Of a stretch of DNA of 15,960 nt, positions 7,835-14,958 are shown piece after piece (position 1 is the stretch's first letter; every line of letters starts with the position of its first letter). The position numbers and the translations under genes were made by a program. The notes under the pieces were generated by a model. That model was not told the origin of the DNA. It ran no database searches and saw only the letters and a program-made list of their open reading frames with translations. Source of the DNA: BRH-c25 sp964619815 (GTDB lineage: Bacteria > Bacillota > Clostridia > Lutisporales > Lutisporaceae); NCBI GenBank assembly GCA_964619815.1, contig CAZUGK010000092.1, positions 1 through 15,960 on the forward strand, written 5' to 3'.

Positions 7835-10225
7835 TTACTGCCTCAATAACGCTCCAACCTGGTTCACCAGAGAATTTACTATCTTGTTATGAACCTTTGT
7901 AATATCCTCTTCCGACAGTGTCTTTTCTTCAGACCTGTATACTATTGAATATGCCATGCTCTTGTAGCCTTCCTGTATCTGGCTTCCTCTGTATATATCA
8001 AAAAGCTTGACCTCTTCAATAAGCTTACCGCCCTTGTTCCTTATTATCTCTTCCACCTGTCCGGCTGTAATTTCTTCACTGACAACAATTGCTATGTCTC
8101 TTGCAACTGACGGGTACTTAGGAAGAGCCTTGTATTTTATGTTCATATCACACTGTTCCAGCATCTCTTCAAAATTAAATTCAGCTATATACACTCTTAC
8201 AGGTATATCATACTTATCCAGAACTTCAGGGTGGACTTCCCCAAGGCAGCCTACCCTCTTGTTGTTAATCAGCAGCTCTGCTGTTCTTCCCGGGTGCATG
8301 CTGTCATGAGTGGAGGACAATATCCTGTATTTTTGTATGTTCAGTTCATCCATCAGGTTTTCCACAACACCCTTGAGGTCAAAGAAATCTACATTGCCGT
8401 ACATCCCTATGGTAAGAGTCTCTCTCTCCTCTGCAAGCTTTTCCAAGGTAAGCGTTTCAGCCAGGTACACCTTTGAAAGCTCAAAGAACTGCCCTTCAGC
8501 TACTTTTCTATTGTAATTCCTTGATATTACTTCAAGCATATTGGGGATCATTGTAGTCCTCATTATGCTCTGGTCTTCTCCAAGGGGATTGCTGAGCTTT
8601 ATGGCATTCCTCAGGGGATTCTCTGCCTTCAGGTTTATTTTGTTATATACTCCGGGGCTTACAAAAGAATATGTCAGCACTTCATACAGCCCCTGTGCAG
8701 CCATGTTGGTCTTTACCATATCCCTGATCTTTTGCCTGAAGTCTTTTCCACCCTGGGTAAAGGTCGTATCCATCAGATCAACAGGTATTTTATCGTAGCC
8801 GTAAAGTCTTGCGATTTCTTCTATAAGGTCGGCATCTCCCTCTACGTCATCCCTGAAGGTAGGTACAGTCACTTCCAGGTCTTCCTTTACTTCAACCTTG
8901 AATTCCAAAGAGGTAAGATACTTCACAATCATTTCCCCGGTGATATCCTGTGCTCCAATGAAATCCCTCACTCTTCCGACATTAAGCTTAAGCTTCCGGG
9001 GCTGTCTCGGAGCCGGATACAAGTCTACCCTACCGCCGACAATCTCACCTGCGCCCAACTGCTCAACCAGGCTGCATGCCCTGTCCAATGCCACCCTGGC
9101 AAGCTCCGGGTCTATGCCCTTCTCATATCTTGAGGAAGCTTCAGTCCTGAGTCCCAGCTTCTTTGAAGTCATTCTTATATTTACAGGGTTAAAGTTCGCA
9201 CTTTCAAATATAATGGTTGTTGTATCAGCTTTGATTTCGCTGCCGTAACCGCCCATAACGCCTGCAATGCCGCTTGGCTTTTTGCCGTCTGCTATTACCA
9301 GCATCGATTCATCCAGCTTTCGTTCTGTTTCGTCCAGTGTTTTTATGGTTTCCCCCGGCATTGCATTCCTGACTATAATTTTCCTGTCTTCCAGATCCCT
9401 ATAGTCGAAAGCATGCATAGGGTGGCCAAGCTCCAGCATTACAAAATTGGTTATATCAACTATGTTATTTATCGGCCTGACTCCCGCTTTTGTGAGTCTT
9501 TCCTGCATCCATGCAGGGGAATCCTTGATAACGATATTCTTAACCATTTTGGCAGAATATCTCGGACATAGCTCACTGTTTTTCACCTGTATATCAATAT
9601 AATCCTTTATATTTTCAGCATTTTCCCTGTATTCTACAGTCGGATATTTCATAGTGCTTCCAAAGGTTGCAGCAGTTTCCCTGGCTATTCCCACAATACT
9701 AAGGCAGTCAGGTCTGTTGTTTGTTATCTCAAACTCTATTACAGTGTCATTTAGGCCCAGTATTTCCTTTATGTCTGCTCCAAGAGGATATTCCTTATCC
9801 AGAATATATATTCCATCCAGTAATTCCTCCGACAGATTGTCAAGGTCTAATGCAAGCTCCTGAGCAGAACACATCATTCCGTTTGATTCTACTCCCCTGA
9901 GTTTTCCCCTTTTGATTTTTACTCCTCCGGGAAGTGTTGATCCATGCTTGGCTATCGGGATATAGTCCCCTTCTTTAATGTTGGCTGCCCCGGTAACAAT
10001 CTGTATTACCTCAGTTCCTACATCACATTGAGCGATAGTCAGCTTGTCAGCATCCGGGTGCTTCTCTGTTTTCAGAATCTTTCCTACGACAACATTGTCA
10101 ATTTCCTGTCCAAGCTCCTCAATTCTCTCAACCTTGGACCCCGACATGGTCATTGCATCTGCATAATCTTTTGAGTCAACCTTTATATCAACATAATCCT
10201 TTAACCATTTAATTGGTACCAGCAT
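7835..10225 (-). CDS. pheT: Phenylalanyl-tRNA synthetase beta subunit
   Basis: A 796-residue beta chain of the alpha2-beta2 enzyme that charges tRNA-Phe with phenylalanine in the cytoplasm. Domain order is canonical: B1 with the EMAP-like tRNA-binding fold (about residues 40-155, VVVGKILKTEKHPDADKL), the B3/B4 editing region (about 205-380, NNRPDCLSIVGIARE and MHAFDYRDL), B5 (about 400-475, DDVEGDADLIEEIARLYGYD), the synthetase-like core and the C-terminal ferredoxin-fold anticodon-binding domain (about the last 93 residues, YPSVARDIAIVVSE). Start ATG 10225 follows GGAAAGGGGAT. It lies 37 bases after pheS and should be co-transcribed under the T-box. No anomalies seen. Confidence 0.98.
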   Translation of the reverse strand: MLVPIKWLKDYVDIKVDSKDYADAMTMSGSKVERIEELGQEIDNVVVGKILKTEKHPDADKLTIAQCDVGTEVIQIVTGAANIKEGDYIPIAKHGSTLPGGVKIKRGKLRGVESNGMMCSAQELALDLDNLSEELLDGIYILDKEYPLGADIKEILGLNDTVIEFEITNNRPDCLSIVGIARETAATFGSTMKYPTVEYRENAENIKDYIDIQVKNSELCPRYSAKMVKNIVIKDSPAWMQERLTKAGVRPINNIVDITNFVMLELGHPMHAFDYRDLEDRKIIVRNAMPGETIKTLDETERKLDESMLVIADGKKPSGIAGVMGGYGSEIKADTTTIIFESANFNPVNIRMTSKKLGLRTEASSRYEKGIDPELARVALDRACSLVEQLGAGEIVGGRVDLYPAPRQPRKLKLNVGRVRDFIGAQDITGEMIVKYLTSLEFKVEVKEDLEVTVPTFRDDVEGDADLIEEIARLYGYDKIPVDLMDTTFTQGGKDFRQKIRDMVKTNMAAQGLYEVLTYSFVSPGVYNKINLKAENPLRNAIKLSNPLGEDQSIMRTTMIPNMLEVISRNYNRKVAEGQFFELSKVYLAETLTLEKLAEERETLTIGMYGNVDFFDLKGVVENLMDELNIQKYRILSSTHDSMHPGRTAELLINNKRVGCLGEVHPEVLDKYDIPVRVYIAEFNFEEMLEQCDMNIKYKALPKYPSVARDIAIVVSEEITAGQVEEIIRNKGGKLIEEVKLFDIYRGSQIQEGYKSMAYSIVYRSEEKTLSEEDITKVHNKIVNSLVNQVGALLRQ

Positions 10226-10262
10226 AATTTATCCCCTTTCCTTCATAATTCTTTATGCATTC

Positions 10263-11282
10263 TTAAAACTGCGCCAGGAACCTCTTGTCATTTTCAAAGA
10301 AAAGTCTGAGATCCTCGACATCATACTTCAGCAGTGCAATTCTATCAAGTCCCATGCCAAATGCAAAGCCTGAGTATACTTCCGGATCGATGCCGCAGTT
10401 TCTGAGTACATTAGGATGTACCATGCCGGCACCTAATATCTCGATCCAACCCTCATTTTTGCACACTCTGCAGCCCGCGCCCTTGCAGGCGGAACATGTG
10501 CAGTCCATTTCGGCACTTGGCTCGGTAAATGGGAAGTGATGAGGCCTGAACCTTGTCTTGGTGTCCTCTCCGTATAGCTTTTTTGCAAAAACATCAAGAG
10601 TCCCTTTCAGATTTGCCATAGTAATCCCTTTATCCACAACAAGCCCTTCTATCTGGTGGAACATTGGTGAATGAGTAGCGTCTATTTCGTCTCTCCTGTA
10701 AACCTTACCGGGCACCAGCACTCTAATCGGAGGCTTCTGCTGTTCCATTGTCCTTACCTGCATCGGAGAGGTCTGTGTCCTTAACAGTATTTCCTCGGTA
10801 ACATAGAAGGTATCCTGTATATCTCTTGCAGGGTGATATTTATTGTGGTTTAATGCATCAAAGTTGTAGTAGGTCTTTTCTACCTCAGGTCCCTCCACAA
10901 TAGAAAAGCCCATGCCGATAAATATCTGGCTGACCTCATCCAATACCTTGGTCAGCGGGTGTTTATTACCCAAAGCCTTTCTCTTTGACGGCATCGTTAC
11001 ATCGATAAATTCGCTCATAAGTCTTGTTTCCAAATCTTTTCTTTTAAGGCAGTATGCTGTCTCTTCAATTTTCTCATTGATGTAATCCCTGATTTCATTG
11101 GCCAACTGTCCTATAACAGGCCTTTCCTCAGGGCTCAAACCGCCCATTCCCCTCAGAACCTGTGTAAGCTCTCCCTTTTTGCCCAGATACTTGATTCTTA
11201 AATCTTCCAGCTGCTTCTGAGACTGGACGCTTTCTAATTCCTGGACGGACTGCAATTTGATTTTTTCAAGTATTTCTTTCAT
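10263..11282 (-). CDS. pheS: Phenylalanyl-tRNA synthetase alpha subunit
   Basis: A 339-residue catalytic alpha chain. Two further in-frame ATG codons lie at 11288 and 11300; I prefer ATG 11282 (MKEILEKIK) because AAAGGAG then stands seven bases away, whereas it would be one base from, or overlap, the others. The N-terminal coiled-coil arm (about 1-85) includes KYLGKKGELTQVLRGM. Class II motifs follow: VEGPEVEKTYYNFDALN, motif 2 in YRRDEIDATHSPMFHQIEG, and motif 3 in GFAFGMGLDRIALLKY. A Cys-rich insert (Cys 261, 263, 266, 271, 274) occurs in the active-site region before GWIEILGAGMVHPNVL, as in other Gram-positive PheS proteins. Expression is governed by the Phe T-box leader directly upstream. 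Confidence 0.98.
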   Translation of the reverse strand: MKEILEKIKLQSVQELESVQSQKQLEDLRIKYLGKKGELTQVLRGMGGLSPEERPVIGQLANEIRDYINEKIEETAYCLKRKDLETRLMSEFIDVTMPSKRKALGNKHPLTKVLDEVSQIFIGMGFSIVEGPEVEKTYYNFDALNHNKYHPARDIQDTFYVTEEILLRTQTSPMQVRTMEQQKPPIRVLVPGKVYRRDEIDATHSPMFHQIEGLVVDKGITMANLKGTLDVFAKKLYGEDTKTRFRPHHFPFTEPSAEMDCTCSACKGAGCRVCKNEGWIEILGAGMVHPNVLRNCGIDPEVYSGFAFGMGLDRIALLKYDVEDLRLFFENDKRFLAQF

Positions 11283-11317
11283 TTTCATGCTCCTTTCCAT
11301 AGATTAATTTTAATTAT

Positions 11318-11358
11318 ATAAATAATAAAACCTTCATTCCCAAAAAGGGACGAAGGTT
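11318..11358 (-). terminator. T-box terminator hairpin before pheS
   Basis: On the minus strand AACCTTCGTCCC, TTTTT and GGGAATGAAGGTT form a stem with a small internal irregularity, followed by TTATTATTT. Its 5' arm lies just after the T-box sequence, so it competes with the antiterminator. Confidence 0.9.
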
Positions 11359-11550
11359 ATCCGCGGTACCACCCTGCTTGTTTGCGCAACTGCAAACCGC
11401 TCAAAATATAACGGTATTAGCCGTCAAAGCTTACTTTGTTCAGCCCTGAATCTCCGGAGTGAACTTCAATTGCTTCCCTGCTGGTGCGCTTTCAGCCGCC
11501 GGCAGCACCTCTCTTTAAACCTTTCACAATTTACTCTCTCCATCAATGAT
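11329..11550 (-). ncRNA. T-box riboswitch, tRNA-Phe responsive (UUC specifier), leader of pheS-pheT
   Basis: The minus strand carries the T-box hallmark AGGGTGGTACCGCGG (11376-11361), which contains the sequence pairing with the uncharged tRNA acceptor end. It is followed by an intrinsic terminator. Stem I elements lie upstream: GGAGAGAGTA near 11541, an AGAG purine motif, and the distal arm GGTGCTGCC...GGCTGAAAGCGCACC. The specifier loop reads GAAG-UUC-AC with UUC at 11463-11461, a phenylalanine codon that matches the downstream gene. Known mechanism: uncharged tRNA-Phe stabilises the antiterminator and transcription continues into pheS. Exact 5' boundary is approximate. Confidence 0.95.
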
Positions 11551-11584
11551 TATTACACTATTGCTTTTCATATAAATCCTTATA

Positions 11585-11613
11585 ATTATATCACAGAGTT
11601 CCGGGCATTACAA
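11585..11613 (-). promoter_or_regulatory. Sigma-A promoter of pheS-pheT
   Basis: TTGTAA (11613-11608), a 17-base spacer and a perfect TATAAT (11590-11585) on the minus strand. Initiation is expected near 11578, about 35 bases before the first T-box stem. Confidence 0.85.
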
Positions 11614-11702
11614 CAAGTTTGATTTAGGGAACTGCAGTATTAGGTTATAGTATTGCTTAATACCTTGTAATTATCCGATTTTATTTCATTCCAAAAAACT
11701 CA

Positions 11703-11731
11703 TTGTATCCCTGTTTATAGTTGATTATAAT
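11703..11731 (+). promoter_or_regulatory. Sigma-A promoter of the small membrane-protein gene
   Basis: TTGTAT (11703-11708), a 17-base spacer and perfect TATAAT (11726-11731). The start codon is about 30 bases further, with GGAGG at 11750-11754. The 89 bases between this promoter and the divergent pheS promoter hold a small GTATT-GCTT-AATAC inverted repeat and nothing else I can name. Confidence 0.8.
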
Positions 11732-11761
11732 TTAGTTATACAGATTTATGGAGGTGAAACC

Positions 11762-12112
11762 ATGCTTGACAGACGTAAAGGTCCGGATACACTGGTAAAA
11801 TGGGTTAAGTGGTCCGGAATTATATCCTGGATTCTTGTCTCTGTAATAATTTTCATAACTCTGGTTGCAAAACCCGGCTTCGAGTCCTATATGGACAAGT
11901 CCTTTCATATAAGACTGCAAAGCACCTGGGATACTGATCTTATGCACTACGTTCTGCTGCTTCTGGTATTTCTGTTCTTTTTCTGTATGATATCTATTGC
12001 AGTTAACCTTACAAGATGCAGAAGAAAGAGCGACAGATTCAATAAAACGCTTATACTGAACGCCGCAGCTGCTTTTATCGGCATCCTGCTTTATTTGATT
12101 TTCTTTATCTGA
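11762..12112 (+). CDS. Small three-helix membrane protein of unknown function
   Basis: A 116-residue protein; I do not recognise its family. Start ATG 11762 has an excellent GGAGG eight bases upstream and a consensus promoter, so it is very likely expressed. Hydrophobic helices are visible at about residues 17-36 (WSGIISWILVSVIIFITLV), 61-83 (MHYVLLLLVFLFFFCMISIA) and 98-116 (LNAAAAFIGILLYLIFFI). The N-terminus is charged (MLDRRKGPDTLVKWVKW) and the loop between helices 2 and 3 is strongly basic (TRCRRKSDRFNK). By the positive-inside rule the N-terminus and that loop are cytoplasmic; the segment with QSTWDTD would face outside. It diverges from pheS and converges with the regulator gene. No enzymatic motif is seen. 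Confidence 0.8.
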   Translation: MLDRRKGPDTLVKWVKWSGIISWILVSVIIFITLVAKPGFESYMDKSFHIRLQSTWDTDLMHYVLLLLVFLFFFCMISIAVNLTRCRRKSDRFNKTLILNAAAAFIGILLYLIFFI

Positions 12113-12139
12113 TGCTTTTACGGCGCTTTGTACCGTTAG

Positions 12140-12658
12140 TTAAATTTTATCAGTTTCTTTATCTATAATTGTATATGTTTCATCAGCTGTTGCGGCTGAC
12201 CTATTGATGTTAATTTGGCATTCTTTTCTGGCGATTTTCTTGTTCAGAAGCTCCATAATTGCAAGTAGGATTTTGGCCTGTTTCTCCTTTTCGCGGAATG
12301 TAAAGCGATGGTTTCTGATTGTTGATGTACTGCCGCCTTCCTGCTCCCTAACTATATCATTGTCGCTGTAGCCCCTGTAAAAAAAGCTCAGAAGATGTCT
12401 CTGGTGGTCAGTCAGCCCGGTATATTTTTTATCCATATTCAGCAGGAATTCAAAAGTAGAGGAGTGCTCCTTGCCGATATGGACTTCAATGTACTTTCCT
12501 GCTTCATATAAAATGCCGTCCTCAGGGTATATTATGCCCTTGCTGAAGCTCCTGCCACATAAAAGACAAATATATTCTTCGGTATCCTCCTTGAATATAT
12601 AGCCTTTCTTAATCTCTTCAACACTGGCGTTCCAAAAGATTTCAGACAAATCACTCAC
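12140..12658 (-). CDS. Zinc-finger-like / LuxR-type HTH transcriptional regulator, short form
   Basis: A 172-residue protein starting at GTG 12658, about ten bases after AAGGAG. The N-terminal half holds CLLCG (Cys31, Cys34) and VHIGKEH (His60, His65), a possible C2H2 zinc site. The middle has a LuxR/GerE-like helix-turn-helix: LTDHQRHLLSFFYRGYSDND, then GSTSTIRNHRFTFREKEKQA. From memory, similar Bacillota regulators continue after a linker resembling ATADETY into a C-terminal DUF2087 domain; here the protein stops in that linker, so it is either a natural short form or truncated. It is convergent with the membrane-protein gene, 27 bases apart. Its upstream side abuts the insertion-sequence remnant. 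Target genes are unknown. Confidence 0.75.
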   Translation of the reverse strand: MSDLSEIFWNASVEEIKKGYIFKEDTEEYICLLCGRSFSKGIIYPEDGILYEAGKYIEVHIGKEHSSTFEFLLNMDKKYTGLTDHQRHLLSFFYRGYSDNDIVREQEGGSTSTIRNHRFTFREKEKQAKILLAIMELLNKKIARKECQININRSAATADETYTIIDKETDKI

Positions 12659-12748
12659 TTAATGTTCTCTCCTTATGTTCAATAATACTAGGCGTTTGCA
12701 AAACACCTCTACCCATTGATTTAACTGAACTTTTTACGTTATTTATAT

Positions 12749-12817
12749 AAATTTTCTCTCCGCATTTGGTATAATGTAAGTACCACCAAACAACACACCA
12801 AATACGGAGGAAAATTT
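12749..12817 (+). promoter_or_regulatory. Inverted repeat sequestering the transposase ribosome binding site, with -10 box in the loop
   Basis: The left arm 12749-12770 and right arm 12797-12817 pair over 20 bases, with one bulged T and one C-A mismatch, around a 26-base spacer. The right arm contains GGAGG and ends at the base before ATG 12818. A perfect TATAAT (12770-12775) starts at the inner edge of the left arm, so a transcript from it would begin near 12782 and lack the left arm. Read-through transcripts would have both arms and a hidden ribosome binding site. No good -35 is visible. Confidence 0.7.
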
Positions 12818-13015
12818 ATGGCTACTATTTATTCCCAACTCTCACTCGCTGATATTTACAAGGATTGTCAGGATCTATTCCTTTCTGATAAACCGGCTTT
12901 CTTTTCTCTCTTAGAGAATTACATCGATTTTGAAGAATTCATCCCACCACTTTTTACAATGCCTTTTTCAATAATACATAAACATATTATACGCATGTTT
13001 GTTGATTGTCAATAA
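12818..13015 (+). pseudogene. Transposase fragment (N-terminus only, frame-disrupted)
   Basis: An open frame of 65 codons beginning MATIYSQLSLADIYKDCQDL, with GGAGG upstream. The first ~46 residues (through DFEEFIPPLF) resemble the N-terminus of clostridial DDE transposases of the IS1182/IS5/IS4-like kind, as I remember them. Those continue as FY-AFY after IPxxF. Here a run of T (CACTTTTTACAATG) appears to have slipped: the neighbouring frame reads FYNAFFNNT and then stops, whereas the open frame goes on with TMPFSIIHKHIIRMFVDCQ. No DDE catalytic residues remain. It lies just beyond the atp operon terminator, facing it. Not expected to be functional. Confidence 0.65.
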
Positions 13016-13037
13016 TAAAGACAGGCATTGCCTATCT
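13011..13037 (-). terminator. Rho-independent terminator of the atp operon
   Basis: After the atpC stop the minus strand reads AGATAGG-CAATG-CCTGTCT, a stem of about eight pairs including a G-U pair and a three-base loop, followed by TTATTATTG. The stem is short and the T-tract imperfect, so strength is moderate. Confidence 0.7.
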
Positions 13038-13052
13038 TCGTAATTTAAGATA

Positions 13053-13460
13053 TCAGATTCGGAATTTGAACGTTTTTTTGCGTCCGAGAGCCCGCATGAG
13101 GGCCAGTTCTGCTTTTGCTATATCCATATTTGCACTTTCTCTGGCCAGAAGCTGCTGCCTTGCTCTCTTTTCCGCTTCCTCAGCACGCTCGACATCTATA
13201 TCCTCCGGCCATTCCGCAGTATCTGCTATTATTGTTGCATCTCCATTCATGACCTTCAGAATGCTTCTGCTGATAAAAGCATGGCGCTCTCCTTCAGCTG
13301 TCACAAACCTTATATCATCAGGCATAGCAACAGCAATAAGGTCAGCGTGGCGTGGAAGTACTTGAAAATCCCCGTCAACGCCCCTTATTGTCAGAACCTC
13401 CACTTGACCGTCGTAGAACACTTCGTCCAATGTAATTATTTTCAGATTAAACGCTGCCAT
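13053..13460 (-). CDS. atpC: F1Fo ATP synthase epsilon subunit
   Basis: A 135-residue epsilon chain of the F1 central stalk, which couples rotation to catalysis and can inhibit ATP hydrolysis. The N-terminal beta-sandwich (about 1-85) shows FNLKIITLDEVFYDGQVEVL and GDFQVLPRHADLIA, both typical. The C-terminal helical hairpin (about 88-135) is rich in Ala, Glu and Arg (ERAEEAEKRARQQLLA, MDIAKAELALMRALGR). Start ATG 13460 follows GGTGAT and comes 16 bases after atpD. It is the last gene of the operon, as usual. Confidence 0.97.
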   Translation of the reverse strand: MAAFNLKIITLDEVFYDGQVEVLTIRGVDGDFQVLPRHADLIAVAMPDDIRFVTAEGERHAFISRSILKVMNGDATIIADTAEWPEDIDVERAEEAEKRARQQLLARESANMDIAKAELALMRALGRKKTFKFRI

Positions 13461-13476
13461 CTATATCACCAACATA

Positions 13477-14856
13477 TCATATTTTTTCTAATACTTCATC
13501 AATGGTCCCGGTCATGAAGAAGGCAGACTCCGGAACATGATCGCATTCACCCTCCAGAATCATCTTGAAGCCCCTTATTGTTTCGGATAATGGCACGTAT
13601 TTGCCTTTAATCCCTGTAAACTGTTCACCTACAGAAAATGGCTGAGAGAAAAATCTTTGTATCTTTCTGGCCCTTGTTACAATAAGCTTATCTTCATCGC
13701 TAAGCTCATCCATACCCAGAATGGCGATGATGTCCTGGAGCTCCTTATTCCTCTGGAGAATTTTCTGCACTCCTCTTGCTACCTCATAGTGTTCTTTACC
13801 TACAATATTGGGGTCAAGTATCTTGGAGCTGGACTCCAGCGGATGCACTGCAGGATAAATACCCAACTCTACAATGCTTCTTGACAGCATTGTCGTAGCA
13901 TCCAGATGAGCGAAAGTAGTAGCCGGGGCCGGATCAGTCGGATCGTCCGCAGGTACATACACAGCCTGTACAGAGGTTATTGAACCTCTTTTGGTAGAGG
14001 TTATCCTCTCTTGAAGCTGACCCATTTCCGTTGCAAGAGTAGGCTGATATCCAACCGCACTTGGAACTCTGCCTAAAAGTGCAGATACCTCGGAACCTGC
14101 TTGTGTGAACCTGAAAATATTGTCAATGAACAGCAATACATCCTGTCCATACTCATCCCTGAAATGCTCCGATACTGTAAGTCCGGTAAGCGCAACTCTC
14201 ATTCTCGCTCCAGGCGGTTCATTCATTTGTCCGAATACGAGGGCTGTCTTGTCTATAACCCCTGATTCATTCATTTCAAGCCATAAGTCATTGCCTTCCC
14301 TTGTTCTTTCACCTACTCCAACGAAAACTGAAAGGCCGCCATGCTGCTTTGCAATATTATTGATAAGCTCCATAATAAGTACTGTCTTGCCTACGCCGGC
14401 TCCCCCGAACAAACCTATTTTTCCGCCTTTCGCGTAGGGGCATATAAGATCTATTACCTTAATGCCGGTTTCAAACTGCTCTGTATTTGTCACCAGGTCC
14501 TCAAACTTAGGCGCCGGTTTATGGATGGACGAATATTTCTCCGCTTCTATTTCCCCCTTATTATCTACCGGCTTGCCTACTATATTCATTATTCTGCCCA
14601 AGGTACCCTTCCCCACGGGAACCATTATCGGGCCGTCGGTATCTTCAGCATCCATGCCCCTCATCAGGCCATCGGTTGCAGACATTGCAATGCATCTGAC
14701 GGTGTCATTGCCTATATGCTGTGATACTTCGGCAATAATCTCATCTTCGCCGTTTTTTATTTTTATGGCATCATACAAGGCCGGACGTCTGTCAGCATTG
14801 AATTTGATATCTATTACCGGTCCGATTATCTGAACTATCTTACCTATATTACCCAT
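13477..14856 (-). CDS. atpD: F1Fo ATP synthase beta subunit (catalytic)
   Basis: A 459-residue catalytic subunit, present in three copies per F1 head. ATG 14856 (MGNIGKIVQIIGPVIDIKF) is preferred; the frame is open for 19 codons upstream, but those lack homology and AGGTGG stands before the chosen ATG. Walker A is GGAGVGKT (151-158), the catalytic Glu lies in VGERTREGNDL (181-191), Walker B is LLFIDNIFRF, and the DELSEED-type lever reads DELSDED (383-389). It lies 102 bases after atpG, an unusually long spacer that contains a strong potential hairpin. No unusual active-site residues. Confidence 0.99.
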   Translation of the reverse strand: MGNIGKIVQIIGPVIDIKFNADRRPALYDAIKIKNGEDEIIAEVSQHIGNDTVRCIAMSATDGLMRGMDAEDTDGPIMVPVGKGTLGRIMNIVGKPVDNKGEIEAEKYSSIHKPAPKFEDLVTNTEQFETGIKVIDLICPYAKGGKIGLFGGAGVGKTVLIMELINNIAKQHGGLSVFVGVGERTREGNDLWLEMNESGVIDKTALVFGQMNEPPGARMRVALTGLTVSEHFRDEYGQDVLLFIDNIFRFTQAGSEVSALLGRVPSAVGYQPTLATEMGQLQERITSTKRGSITSVQAVYVPADDPTDPAPATTFAHLDATTMLSRSIVELGIYPAVHPLESSSKILDPNIVGKEHYEVARGVQKILQRNKELQDIIAILGMDELSDEDKLIVTRARKIQRFFSQPFSVGEQFTGIKGKYVPLSETIRGFKMILEGECDHVPESAFFMTGTIDEVLEKI

Positions 14857-14874
14857 TGCTTTCACCACCTGTAT

Positions 14875-14918
14875 GTTTCGCGCTAAATCCGCCAAATACT
14901 TGTTCAATAGCACGAAAC
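14875..14918 (-). promoter_or_regulatory. Potential mRNA hairpin in the atpG-atpD spacer
   Basis: On the minus strand GTTTCGTGC (14918-14910) can pair with GCGCGAAAC (14883-14875) over nine bases with one G-U pair, around a 26-base loop. It ends about 19 bases before the atpD start and is not followed by a T-tract, so it is not a terminator. A role in mRNA stability, processing or subunit stoichiometry is inferred. Confidence 0.5.
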
Positions 14919-14958
14919 TTATTCTTTAACGTTATAAACCACAGCTATTTTTGTACTG

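Larger units (their letters stand above)
12690..13018 (+). mobile_element. Insertion-sequence remnant (left end plus start of transposase)
   Basis: This covers an imperfect palindrome AGGCGTTT-GCA-AAACACCT at 12690-12708 (possible left terminus), an AT-rich leader with a regulatory inverted repeat, and the truncated transposase start. Full elements with this sort of transposase are usually well above 1 kb; about 330 bases remain. No matching right terminal repeat is seen before the atp terminator, so the right end seems to be deleted. Boundaries are inferred. Confidence 0.5.

Noticed and set aside
11732..11947. A minus-strand reading frame opposite the small membrane protein
   Set aside because: It has no ribosome binding site and lies antisense to a gene with good promoter and start signals.
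12113..12139. Bidirectional terminator between the membrane protein and regulator genes
   Set aside because: Only an ACGG/CCGT four-pair stem is present with no proper T-tract on either strand.
14857..14913. A longer AtpD starting at 14913
   Set aside because: The family N-terminus is MGNIGKIVQIIGP and AGGTGG precedes ATG 14856; the extension overlaps the spacer hairpin.
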